Of a DNA stretch of 64,000 bases, positions 8,565 through 17,794 are shown one piece after another. The number at the start of each line of letters is the position of its first letter. Position 1 is the first letter of the stretch. The stretch lies in NCBI RefSeq assembly GCF_020523605.1, contig NZ_JAJAQI010000033.1:1-64000 (forward strand), given 5' to 3'. The notes beneath the pieces were generated by a model that saw only the letters and a list, made by a program, of their open reading frames with translations, was not told where the DNA came from and did not search any database. Source of the stretch: Roseicella aerolata. GTDB taxonomy: Bacteria > Pseudomonadota > Alphaproteobacteria > Acetobacterales > Acetobacteraceae. The translations under genes were made by a program, and so were the position numbers.

Positions 8565-9008
8565 CTATCGTCGCAGCACGGCCTCGTCGCGCGGCGAGGC
8601 CGGGACCGGTTCCGGCTCCCGCCCCAGGGCGATATCCACCGCCCAGGCCCCCGGCCCCGCCGCGACGAAGTAGAGGAAGACGAAGCAGAACAGGATCGCG
8701 GCATCCCCGCCGTTCAGGACGGGGAAGAAGCTTCGCGGCGCATGCGCCATCCAGTAGGCGAAGGCCATCTCGCCGGCGGCGACGAAGGCCGCCGGCCTGG
8801 TGAACAGCCCGAGCACCAGCAGCAGCCCGAGCACCAGTTCCAGCACCGCCGCGAACCAGTGCAGGCTGAAGGCATCCGGCCCCGCCGCGCCGCCGGCCAT
8901 GGGTGGAAAGCCGAACAGTTTCTGCGTCCCGTGCTCGAGGAAGAGCAGCGCCGCCATTATGCGCAGGATCGCGCGCATCCGGGGCGCCATGACGGCCATG
9001 TCCCACAT
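8565..9008 (-). CDS. DoxX family membrane protein
   Basis: About 147 residues with four predicted membrane helices, starting with the typical RAILRIMAALLFLEHGTQKL and FGFPP. The second helix carries ELVLGLLLVLGLFTRPAAF and the third GEMAFAYWMAHAPRSFFP. DoxX/DUF417-type proteins are inner-membrane proteins with poorly defined redox-related roles. Several ATG codons lie near the 5' end (9008, 8999, 8990, 8978) and the start is not settled. It is separated from the lipase gene by a 271-bp divergent spacer in which no operator was recognised. Confidence 0.85.
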   Translation of the reverse strand: MWDMAVMAPRMRAILRIMAALLFLEHGTQKLFGFPPMAGGAAGPDAFSLHWFAAVLELVLGLLLVLGLFTRPAAFVAAGEMAFAYWMAHAPRSFFPVLNGGDAAILFCFVFLYFVAAGPGAWAVDIALGREPEPVPASPRDEAVLRR

Positions 9009-9279
9009 GCGTCAGCGCCCTTGCGATGCGCGCAGCGGGCGCGCGGCCATCGTCATGCGGATCATTCGGCCTCTCCTTGCGTGGGACCCCATCGCCGGCA
9101 CAACGTGCTCCCGCTTCCCGGGCTGCATCCGCGGCCCCGGGAAACTGACCGGGATCGCGGGTGTTCTGGCCTCTCCGATGCGGGCCTGGGATCGCCTCGT
9201 CTGCCGGGTTCCCCCCTGCGGATCCGCAGCCACTGACCACCCTGCCCCCCTTCAGGCCCGTCCCCTTCAGGAGAGACGC

Positions 9280-10314
9280 GTGACGCCAACCACCGACGCC
9301 GCCCTGGCGAGGCTTTCGCTCGCCGCCTATTCCGACATGCCTGCCGCGCTGCCCGCCGGCTTCACCGCGCTCGACATCGCAAACTTCCACCTGCCGCTCG
9401 CCTCCGGCGAAAGCTTCTCCAACGGCGTGTTCAAGAGCGGCAACGGCGCGGCGCTGGTCACGGTGGCCGAGGTCGAGGGCCTGCCGAGCATCGTGGTTGC
9501 CTTCCGCGGCAGCGACGATGTGGTGGACAGCCAGCAGAACCTGAACGGCATCAACCAGGCCTATGCCTCCTTCGGCACGCTTGTCGCCACGCTGGACCAG
9601 GCTTCGCAGAACTGGGGCATGCCGGTGATCGTCACCGGCCATAGCCTAGGCGGCGCGATGGCGCAGATCTACATGGCGGACCATCCGAACCAGCCCGGCG
9701 AGCCGGGACGCACGGCGATCACCTTCGGCTCCCCGGGCGCGATCCTGCCGCCAGGAGAGGATGAGCGCATCGCCAACTATGTCATCGCCGATGATCCGGC
9801 GGTCGTGCTGGGCGCCCAGCGGGCGGAGGTGGGCGAGCTGCTGCGCGGCAACCCCGTGCTGGCCAACCTCGTCGCCGAGCGCATCGCGGCGGAATTGCCG
9901 GGCCTGACGCGGGAGCAGGCGTTGGCCTCGTTGCCTAACCTCACCACGAACTACGACAACCGTGGTGCCATCGTGCTGCTGCCGACCAAGGATGGGCGGC
10001 TGGATCGCGAGGGGGTGGTGGCCGGCCTCGCGCAGCGCGATCCGGAGCGGCACACGCCGGAACTCTATGTGGCCGAGGTGGCCGATGCCTGGAGCGCCCC
10101 GGGACAGTCCCGGGTGGTGCCGGCGACGCCGACGCCCGACGAGGAACTCACCTTCCTGCATGCCCTGTACGACGGCGACGGGCGCAACCCGCAACTGACC
10201 GAGGGAGTGGTGCGGGAGTTGGTAGGTGCCTGGGCCGGCAACCTCGCCAGCGGGCTCCAGGCCGGGCTGGACAACCTCACCACCGCAGCAGGTCGCGACC
10301 TGGATCTGCTCTGA
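9280..10314 (+). CDS. Class 3 lipase-like alpha/beta hydrolase
   Basis: A 344-residue protein. The nucleophile elbow VTGHSLGGAMAQIY puts Ser122 in GHSLG, and the preceding strand IVVAFRGSDD matches the lipase class 3 oxyanion region. No signal peptide is evident, although the RTX-like feel of the opening (LARLSLAAYSDMP...LDIANFHLPLASGESFSNGVF) is shared with bacterial secreted lipases that leave by type I export. The C-terminal 120 residues have no recognised domain. The start is GTG 9280 with AGGAGAG 5 nt upstream. The substrate is unknown. Confidence 0.8.
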   Translation: MTPTTDAALARLSLAAYSDMPAALPAGFTALDIANFHLPLASGESFSNGVFKSGNGAALVTVAEVEGLPSIVVAFRGSDDVVDSQQNLNGINQAYASFGTLVATLDQASQNWGMPVIVTGHSLGGAMAQIYMADHPNQPGEPGRTAITFGSPGAILPPGEDERIANYVIADDPAVVLGAQRAEVGELLRGNPVLANLVAERIAAELPGLTREQALASLPNLTTNYDNRGAIVLLPTKDGRLDREGVVAGLAQRDPERHTPELYVAEVADAWSAPGQSRVVPATPTPDEELTFLHALYDGDGRNPQLTEGVVRELVGAWAGNLASGLQAGLDNLTTAAGRDLDLL

Positions 10315-10485
10315 GGCTTGTGCCCTCCGGGGGCGGCGCCCGGCAGATGCCTACAACCTCGCCGGCATGGGGGCCGTGGCTCTCCCGCTCCCCTGCATGC
10401 GCGGCGGGATCAAGCCGGAGCCATAATTCAGTGGCGCTTCAAGGCCAGGCCGGGAAAAGCTGCGCCTGCCATCGGGGAGGACGCC

Positions 10486-11373
10486 ATGCCCTTCACCCTG
10501 ATCAAGGGGAGCTTCCACGTCGTCGGCTACGCGCCGGATGGCGACTCCATCCGCTTCGGCCCCGATGATCCAACCTTGCTCGATGACCTGATCGGCCCCG
10601 CGGCCGAGCTGAACTCCCAGTTGCATGTACAACTTCGGATCGAGGGCATCGATGCCCTCGAGACGCATTACCGGCCCCAGGGCGGCCGCGGGAATCTCCA
10701 CCAGCCGAAGGCGCAGGCGATCGCCGCGCGCACGGCGCTGCTGGAGTTCCTCGGCATCGGCGGCGTGGTGTGGAATGCGGATGAGACCCGGGTAGTGGCG
10801 GCGCAGGACGGCGTCCGGGGCTGCATCCTGACCCGCGCGGTGGAGAAGAACCGGCGGCCCGTGGCCTTCGCTTATGCCGGCGACCCCGCCGGGCAGGACG
10901 GCGCGGCGGTTCATCTCGATGTGCCGCGCCTCAAGGGAAGCTGGAACTACCACGCCGTCGCGCGCGGGCTTGCCTATCCCACTTTCTATACCGGGCTGTT
11001 CGAGGATTTGCGCGCCGCGATGATCGAGGCGACGGAGCAGGCCCGGATGGGCGGCACGGGGCTGTTCGCCGAGGACACCACGACTGAGTGGTTCCTCGCC
11101 GACAGCATCGCGGCAATCACCGAGGATGCCGTGATCATGCCGAAGCTGTTCCGCCGGCTGGCAACCCATCTCTCGCGCACCGGCGGCCTTGCCGGGTTCA
11201 AGGCGGCGCTCCAGGCCTCGCGCGAGAGGCTGCTGGATCTGCGCCGCAGCAACTTCACGCATTTCGACAGTTTCGTCGAGGAGCACCCGGATGGCCGACG
11301 CATCCGCATGACGCGGCGGCCGGAGGAACTGGTCTTCGACGAGATGCGCCAGCGCACGGGCAATATCTTCTGA
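10486..11373 (+). CDS. Staphylococcal-nuclease-like (SNase) fold protein
   Basis: A 295-residue protein. Its first half follows the thermonuclease pattern: VVGYAPDGDSIRF corresponds to the DGDT strand, LRIEGIDALETHY contains the catalytic-type Arg51 and Glu59, and HQPKAQAIAARTALLEFLG matches the helix after the active site. The second half (from about 150) has no recognised domain and is unusually long for SNase proteins. No signal peptide is present, so it is probably cytosolic. The ATG has GGGGAGGA upstream. It lies 171 bp after the lipase gene on the same strand and is followed by repeat element C. A DNA or RNA substrate is inferred only from the fold. Confidence 0.65.
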   Translation: MPFTLIKGSFHVVGYAPDGDSIRFGPDDPTLLDDLIGPAAELNSQLHVQLRIEGIDALETHYRPQGGRGNLHQPKAQAIAARTALLEFLGIGGVVWNADETRVVAAQDGVRGCILTRAVEKNRRPVAFAYAGDPAGQDGAAVHLDVPRLKGSWNYHAVARGLAYPTFYTGLFEDLRAAMIEATEQARMGGTGLFAEDTTTEWFLADSIAAITEDAVIMPKLFRRLATHLSRTGGLAGFKAALQASRERLLDLRRSNFTHFDSFVEEHPDGRRIRMTRRPEELVFDEMRQRTGNIF

Positions 11374-11461
11374 ACCGTGAATGGCGCCGCCAGGAAGGCT
11401 GCGTCTGGTTTTCAATGCGGCAACACACACGGGGCAGTATGAGCCCGCCCCAACCACGCCA

Positions 11462-11559
11462 GGAATGCATCGCGCCGGGGCATGAACGCCCCGGCGCGAA
11501 GTCCTGCTCTGCAACCCGGGATCAGCAGTGGATCGGCGTTGCCAATGAACGCTGGCCGC
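11462..11559 (+). repeat. Structured intergenic repeat, copy C
   Basis: A 98-nt member of the four-copy family described in the findings. Hairpin 1 is perfect: CGCGCCGGGGC (11471-11481) pairs with GCCCCGGCGCG (11488-11498) around ATGAAC. Hairpin 2 has an outer stem CAGTGG/CCGCTG (11526-11531 with 11556-11561, one G-T pair) and an inner stem GCGTT/AACGC (11536-11540 with 11548-11552). It lies between the convergent SNase-like gene and the small secreted protein gene. Confidence 0.75.
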
Positions 11560-11577
11560 TGCGGCGCGGGAACGGCT

Positions 11578-11871
11578 TCAGGGCCTGGTGTAGTTCACCC
11601 CGAAGCGCGCCACGAAATCGTTGAAGGCGTAGCGATCGACACGCGCCAGGCAGGGTTCGCCATCGGTGTGTCGGAACTCGTAGATCAGCACATCGGCACC
11701 CGAGAGGGCGATGCGGCAGAAGACCTCCTCCGGCCTGGCATTGCTGCCGGGGCAGAGATCGAGATCCATATGCGGGACCTTCTCCTCGAACTCCGCATAG
11801 CGGAGGAAGCAGGCCTTCTCCGCCTGGGCGGCGCCGGCCAGCAGCAGCATGAGGGTGATGAGGATCCGCAT
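11578..11871 (-). CDS. Small secreted hypothetical protein
   Basis: 97 residues. The first 17 residues, MRILITLMLLLAGAAQA, form a clear Sec signal peptide with a cleavage site after AQA. The mature part of about 80 residues has four cysteines (ACFLRY, LDLCPGS, EVFCRIA, EPCLARV), suggesting two disulfides in the periplasm, and many acidic residues. No known domain was recognised. GGAGAGG precedes the ATG at 11871. It ends convergent to repeat element C and starts 22 bp downstream of purA on the same strand, so it may be read as the last gene of the hisZ-purA transcript. Confidence 0.7.
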   Translation of the reverse strand: MRILITLMLLLAGAAQAEKACFLRYAEFEEKVPHMDLDLCPGSNARPEEVFCRIALSGADVLIYEFRHTDGEPCLARVDRYAFNDFVARFGVNYTRP

Positions 11872-11893
11872 GTCGCCTCTCCTTCTCCCGGGC

Positions 11894-13183
<1,290 letters not shown>

Positions 13184-13323
13184 GGGCCTTCAGTCCTCTT
13201 GCAAGAAAGGTTGGGCGGGCCGATTCACGGCTCCGCGCTCTTGTCCGGGGGCCCCGCGGCGCGGCGCATCGCCGGATGGCCTGGCGCTCCGCCGACCGGA
13301 CCGCGGATGCTGGCCGGGCCACT

Positions 13324-14553
13324 TCACAGTTCCGCGCCCTCCGGCGCTCCACCAAGGGGAACAGCCTGGCCGTCCCGCAGGATGTGGGTGCAACGGAGCG
13401 CGCGCGGCGCATCCGCGGGCGAAAGCGCATAGACGGTGGCGAAGCCCTGGGCGCGCAGCGGGGCCAGTTCCGCCTCCGTCGTGTTCAGCGGGGCGAAGAT
13501 CCGCGGCCTGGGCGCAACCACCGGCGCGGCGCGCTGCACCGCATCCGGATAGAGGCTCATCCCCGTTGCCGGCTCCTCGCCGAGCGAGCGGTAGCGGCCG
13601 CCACGGCCCAGTTCCCCCGTCGTGCCCGGGCCGAACACCGTGAAGGCAACGCCGGTGTGGTACTGGAAGCCGCGGAACTCCATCGGGTCCAGCGTGATGC
13701 GGAGGCCCGGGTCGCGCGCCCGGATGGCGGCGATGACCGCCACGGCATTGTCGGCGATGGCGCGCGCCGCCGGGGGCAGCGGCATCCCGGCCAGCGCCGC
13801 CAGCGCCGCATCGGCCGGGCCGGCGGCCTGCAGCAGGCGGGGCAGCAGGTCCGCCAGATCCACGGCCAGTGGCGCGGCGCGCTCGGCGATGGTCAGCACG
13901 GCCACCGGGTCCTTGCGGTCGATGCCCTGGCGGAGCGCCGCGACCATGTCCCGCGCCGGCTTCGGCTTCACCCCGCGTGCCTCCAGCGCCTCCAGGGTCA
14001 GGCCGGCCGCCTCCAGCAGCGTGCCCGCCATGGTCGGCAGGCTGATGTCGAGGGTGATGCCGGTAACGCCCGCACGCGCCAGGGCCTCGGCCGCCACCAC
14101 CGCCACCTCGGCATCCGCCGCCGCGGCCTCACTGCCGATCAGTTCGATCCCGACCTGGGGCAGTTGCCGTTCGGGGGCGATCTGGGTGCCACGCACCCGC
14201 AGCACCTGGCCGGCATAACAGAGCCTGAGGGGCCGGGCCTCGAGGCCGAGCCGCGTCGCGGCGATGCGGGCCACCTGGGGGGTGGTGTCGGCGCGCAGCC
14301 CCATCATCCGCTGGCTGACAGGGTCCATCAGGCGGAAGGTCTGCTCCGCCACGGCGGCGCCGGAACCGGCCAGCAGGCTGTCCTCGAATTCCAGCAGCGG
14401 CGGCTTGACCCGCTCATAGCCATGCGCGCCGAAGGCCGCCATGAGGATCTCGACCAGCGCGGCCTCGCGCTCGGCCTCGGGCGGCAGCAGGTCCATGAGC
14501 CCGGCCGGCAGCAGGCCAGTGGGCGGCAGGTCGTTGGGCGCGTCGTCGGTCAT
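13324..14553 (-). CDS. hisZ: ATP phosphoribosyltransferase regulatory subunit HisZ
   Basis: 409 residues. It is a histidyl-tRNA-synthetase-like regulatory subunit that forms a hetero-octamer with short-form HisG and makes it sensitive to histidine. The N-terminus reads LLPAGLMDLLPPEAEREAAL, followed by the class II core with FRLMDPVSQRMMGLRADTTPQVARIAATRL, which is typical of HisZ. The HisRS anticodon-binding domain is replaced by a short C-terminal part. hisG is not in the window. The gene is the first of a minus-strand unit hisZ-purA and possibly the small secreted protein. Confidence 0.93.
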   Translation of the reverse strand: MTDDAPNDLPPTGLLPAGLMDLLPPEAEREAALVEILMAAFGAHGYERVKPPLLEFEDSLLAGSGAAVAEQTFRLMDPVSQRMMGLRADTTPQVARIAATRLGLEARPLRLCYAGQVLRVRGTQIAPERQLPQVGIELIGSEAAAADAEVAVVAAEALARAGVTGITLDISLPTMAGTLLEAAGLTLEALEARGVKPKPARDMVAALRQGIDRKDPVAVLTIAERAAPLAVDLADLLPRLLQAAGPADAALAALAGMPLPPAARAIADNAVAVIAAIRARDPGLRITLDPMEFRGFQYHTGVAFTVFGPGTTGELGRGGRYRSLGEEPATGMSLYPDAVQRAAPVVAPRPRIFAPLNTTEAELAPLRAQGFATVYALSPADAPRALRCTHILRDGQAVPLGGAPEGAEL

Positions 14554-14921
14554 GACCGGCCGGGTGTGGCAGGGGGTTGCGGGCTGCGCAAGGGCTGCCG
14601 CGCCCCGCGATCTCCGGACATGGCGGCGGGGCGGCGATTATGGCGTCTCCCCGGCCGGGCTGCGGCAGGCCGGGACCGGGACGGGACCGATCGAGGCGCC
14701 GGCCCCATGCCCGGAACGGCCCCGGGCCGCGCAGCCACCGCGGCACGGCCGCTTGCGGATGAAGGGGGGATGCAGCCCCCCCTCCGGGGCGGCCCTCGGC
14801 ACGGCCCCCGCCGGGCGCGGTGGCGCGCCGGCCACCCTCTCCTGCCTGCCCGCGGCGATGTCATCCCCGCTCCCTCCTCCGTACCGTTCCCGCCTCGGCA
14901 GGATTGGCCTATGCGCGCAGG
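14554..14921. other. Divergent intergenic region with no recognised gene
   Basis: 368 bp between divergently read hisZ and the HAD phosphatase gene, so it should hold both promoters. Base composition is very GC-rich with several G- and C-runs (for example around 14764-14782). No confident -35/-10 pair, operator or repeat could be read. Confidence 0.5.
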
Positions 14922-15551
14922 ATGTCCCGCCGCCTGGTCATCTTCGACTTCGATGGCACGCTCGCCGATTCCTTTCCCTGGTTCCTGAGCGTGCTGAACA
15001 CCGTTGCCCGGCGTCATGGCCTGCACATGCCGGGCGCGGCGGAGGTGGAGGCGTTGCGCCTGCTCGGCACCCGCGAGATCCTGCAGCGGATGCGCGTGCC
15101 GGCCTGGAAGCTGCCCGCCATCATCCGTGACATGCGGGCGCTGAAGGCGGAAGCGGCCGGCAGCATCCCGCTCTTCCCCGGGATTCCGGAGATGCTGCGC
15201 GGCCTCGGCGAGGGCGGGGTCCGGCTGGCCGTCGCCAGTTCGGATTCCGAGGCCAGCATCCGCCGCACGCTGGGGTCCGCGGCGGCGCCCATCGGGTATT
15301 TCGCCTGCGGTGCCTCGCTTTTCGGCAAGGCGGCCAAGCTGCGGCAGGTGCTGCGGGCGATGGATGCGCCGGCAGAGGCCGCGATCTATGTCGGCGACGA
15401 GACGCGGGACGCCGAGGCGGCGGCACGGGCGGGGATTGCCTTCGGGGCGGTGAACTGGGGCTATGCCGCGCCGGCGGCGCTGCTGGCACTCGGACCAAGG
15501 CAGGTGTTTGCCTCTCCCGCAGAGATCCTGGACCTGCTGCGGGAGGCGTGA
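14922..15551 (+). CDS. HAD-superfamily phosphatase (phosphoglycolate phosphatase-like)
   Basis: 209 residues. HAD motif I is FDFDGTLADSF with nucleophile Asp9 and general acid Asp11. The cap domain lies between residues 15 and 80. Motif II is AVASSDSEASIRRTL, motif III contains the lysine in FGKAAKLRQVL, and motif IV is YVGDETRDAEAA. The LFPGIPEMLRGL stretch is typical of Gph/YniC-like members. The substrate is probably a small phosphorylated metabolite. No strong ribosome-binding site precedes the ATG at 14922. It is transcribed away from hisZ. Confidence 0.85.
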   Translation: MSRRLVIFDFDGTLADSFPWFLSVLNTVARRHGLHMPGAAEVEALRLLGTREILQRMRVPAWKLPAIIRDMRALKAEAAGSIPLFPGIPEMLRGLGEGGVRLAVASSDSEASIRRTLGSAAAPIGYFACGASLFGKAAKLRQVLRAMDAPAEAAIYVGDETRDAEAAARAGIAFGAVNWGYAAPAALLALGPRQVFASPAEILDLLREA

Positions 15552-15813
15552 ACCGGGCGACGCGGGCCCCGGCACATCTGCCGGCACGGGCGGCAGGGCG
15601 GGAAGAGCATGCGCCCGGCCTGCCCTTGATCGCCCGCCGCAACCGTGTGGCGAAGCGCCTGTCGCCCCCGATGGGGTGGACGCCTCCGGGCGGTGCCGCC
15701 GCAGGCGAGGCGGCAGCAAAGGACGGCTGAGTGGACCCATTCGGTCGGGGTCGTCGGATCACCCGGACGGCATGCCCGACCGTCCGATGCGCGTCATCAC
15801 CCGCGTCGGCGGT

Positions 15814-16500
15814 CTAGGCGATCTCCCGGATCAGCTTCGCTCGCAGCGCCCGGGCGATGTCGCGCCGGTCCTCCGCCGTCATCACGAAGGCGCCCCGCCC
15901 GCCGATGACCTCCCGCCGGTAGGTTTCCGCGAGTGGCTCCCCGTATCGCGTCACCTGCCCCGCCGCGGCCACCGCCAGCGCATTGATCTGAAGCCCCCCG
16001 GCCACCGCATCGTCGCGCGCCGTCGTGGCAGGCCGCAGCGAGCGCAGGTCCGGCCCGTCACCCGAGAGGTCGATCACCCGCTCTGCCGCCCGGAAGGGCG
16101 CGGCCAGCAGCATCCGCGCGCAATGGTCGATCGCATCGCCGATCGCGTTCCAGCTCTGCCGGCTGCGTGGCGCCGCCAGCACCGCCTGCACCAGAGCCCG
16201 CGCGCTGGCGGCATCCGAGAGGCGCATGAAATCCACCACTGTCTCCGCCCCACCCGGCGAGCCCCACTCCACCATAGCGACCGCGATGGCCTGATGCGGC
16301 CGGCTGGCGATGGCCGAGAGCACGGAGGGATGCGACAGCGCCTCGGCATAGCCCTCCCGCTGCAGCCGGAACTCATCCGCATCGATGGAGCCGGAGGCAT
16401 CCACCGCGAGGACGAGGAGCGTGTCCACCTCCGGCGCCTGGGCGAGGACCGGCGCGGCGGCGAAGGCTCCGGGCAGGGCAAGGATGCTGCGGCGGTGCAT
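15814..16500 (-). CDS. DUF1194 (von Willebrand A-like) exported protein
   Basis: 228 residues. The start MHRRSILALPGAFAAAPVLAQA is a signal peptide with an Arg pair. The mature protein follows the DUF1194 pattern, with a MIDAS-like DASGS (34-38), EFRLQREGYAEALSHPSVL and IAVAMVEWGSPG. VIDLSGDGPD provides the third metal-site strand. It is probably periplasmic and may bind a divalent cation. The role of the family is unknown. It is transcribed divergently from the alpha/beta hydrolase gene. Confidence 0.8.
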   Translation of the reverse strand: MHRRSILALPGAFAAAPVLAQAPEVDTLLVLAVDASGSIDADEFRLQREGYAEALSHPSVLSAIASRPHQAIAVAMVEWGSPGGAETVVDFMRLSDAASARALVQAVLAAPRSRQSWNAIGDAIDHCARMLLAAPFRAAERVIDLSGDGPDLRSLRPATTARDDAVAGGLQINALAVAAAGQVTRYGEPLAETYRREVIGGRGAFVMTAEDRRDIARALRAKLIREIA

Positions 16501-16615
16501 GGCGGCCCCCGGATGTCGTTGCACGGGAGGTGGGGGCGCCCGCCGCTGCCGCCAAGGCTTGGCGGCGCGCCCCGGCCGGGGCATCGTCCCGCCCCGACAC
16601 AGAAGAGGAAACGCC

Positions 16616-17419
16616 ATGCCCGGCATGATCGTGGACGGCCATGAGCTGAGCTATGCCGAGAGCGGCGCCGGCGATCCGCTGGTGCTGGTGCACGGCACGC
16701 TGGGCGATCAGCGCTACTGGGCGCCGCAGATGGCCAGCCTCGGCCGGCACTACCGCGTGCTGGCCCTCTCCATGCGGCATTGCTGGCCGGGCCGCTGGGA
16801 GGAAGGCGGCGACTTCACCATCGACCGGCATGTGGCGGATGTGGCCGGCTTCATCCGTGACCTCGGCGCCGGGCCGGTGCGCCTCATCGGCCATTCCCGC
16901 GGCGGCCATATCGCCTTCCGCGTCGCGGAACGGCATCCGGAGCTGGTCCGCGCCCTGGTGCTGGCCGAGCCGGGCGGCGAGTTGGACGAGAGCCTGGGCG
17001 GCAAGCCCGCGAGCGGCGCCCAGGCCGGCGCCTTCGGCGAGGGCGCGGCGCTGATCGAGGCCGGCGACACCGAGGGCGGGCTGAAGCGCATCGCCGAGCA
17101 TACCGGTGGGCCGGGCGCCTGGGAGATGCGCAGCGAAGACCGCAAGGCGATCAACCGCGACAATGCCCGCACCCTGCTCGGCCAGCGGAATGAGCGGCGC
17201 AGGCCCTATTCCCGCGCCGCGGCGGAGGCGATCCGCGCCCCGACCCTGCTGGTGGTGGGCGCCCGGACCCTGCCGAACTTCGTCGCCAATGCCGATGCGC
17301 TGGAGCGGCATATCAGGGGCTGCGAGCGCGTCTCGATCCCTGATGCCGCGCATGCCATGAGCCAGGACAACCCCGCCGCCTTCGACGCCGCGGCGCTCGC
17401 CTTCCTGGAACGGCACTGA
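16616..17419 (+). CDS. Alpha/beta hydrolase
   Basis: 267 residues. PLVLVHGTLGDQRYW carries the oxyanion HG motif, and LIGHSRGGHIAFRVAERHPE is the nucleophile elbow with Ser94. The C-terminal catalytic His lies in IPDAAHAMSQDNP. The sequence is typical of the peroxidase/epoxide-hydrolase-like AB_hydrolase group; the substrate is unknown. AGAGGA precedes the ATG at 16616. It is followed directly by a frameshifted remnant of an epimerase gene, probably once its operon partner. Confidence 0.85.
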   Translation: MPGMIVDGHELSYAESGAGDPLVLVHGTLGDQRYWAPQMASLGRHYRVLALSMRHCWPGRWEEGGDFTIDRHVADVAGFIRDLGAGPVRLIGHSRGGHIAFRVAERHPELVRALVLAEPGGELDESLGGKPASGAQAGAFGEGAALIEAGDTEGGLKRIAEHTGGPGAWEMRSEDRKAINRDNARTLLGQRNERRRPYSRAAAEAIRAPTLLVVGARTLPNFVANADALERHIRGCERVSIPDAAHAMSQDNPAAFDAAALAFLERH

Positions 17420-17426
17420 GACGCGG

Positions 17427-17646
17427 AGCGTCCTCGTCACCGGCGGCAGTGGCAAGGCGGCCGCGCCATCATCCGGGGGTGCTGGCGCATGGCCATGCCG
17501 TGATGAAGCTGGACACCGCGCCGCGGGCCGAGCCGCTCCGCCACTTCATGCCGGCCGAGCTGAGGGCCTTCGGCCAGGCGGCGGCGTGCGTGCGGCGCAT
17601 GGCGGGGACGCCCGACCGCCGGCGCGATCCGCACGCCGCGGCATAG
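17427..17646 (+). pseudogene. Remnant of an NAD(P)-dependent epimerase/dehydratase gene (5' fragment, two frameshifts)
   Basis: Read across three frames, this stretch encodes SVLVTGGSGKA (frame from 17427), GRAIIRG (from 17459) and VLAHGHAVMKLDTAPRAEP and onward to a stop at 17646. Together these give the N-terminal Rossmann segment of short-chain epimerases: beta-1, the GxxGxxG loop, alpha-1 and the acidic end of beta-2. Adding one G near 17458-17462 and one in the G-run at 17475-17479 restores a single frame. No start codon is present, and about three quarters of the usual ~300-residue protein is absent. The remnant ends exactly where repeat element A begins. It is almost certainly not functional. 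Confidence 0.7.
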
Positions 17647-17743
17647 AGCGGATCGCGGGAGGGCGTGAACGCCCGGGAGCGTGAATCTGCCGGAAAAGTC
17701 AACATCTGCAGCGGTTTGGCGTTCCGATGTGAACGCAATCCGC
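17645..17743 (+). repeat. Structured intergenic repeat, copy A
   Basis: A 99-nt member of the four-copy family. Hairpin 1 is GGGCGT/ACGCCC (17661-17674) with a GA loop. Hairpin 2 has the outer stem CTGCAGCGG (17706-17714) with CCGCTGCAG (17740-17748), which runs 5 nt past the aligned end, and the inner stem GCGTTC (17719-17724) with GAACGC (17731-17736). It lies between the epimerase remnant and the convergent Bug gene. Confidence 0.75.
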
Positions 17744-17794
17744 TGCAGCCGGCGAGGGCGGCAGCCGATGCCGGGGGGCGCCGCCATGGCGGCG

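Noticed and set aside
15552-15813. Candidate small gene between the HAD phosphatase and DUF1194 genes
   Set aside because: The short frames are Arg/Pro/Gly-rich without initiation signals; it appears to be a convergent spacer.
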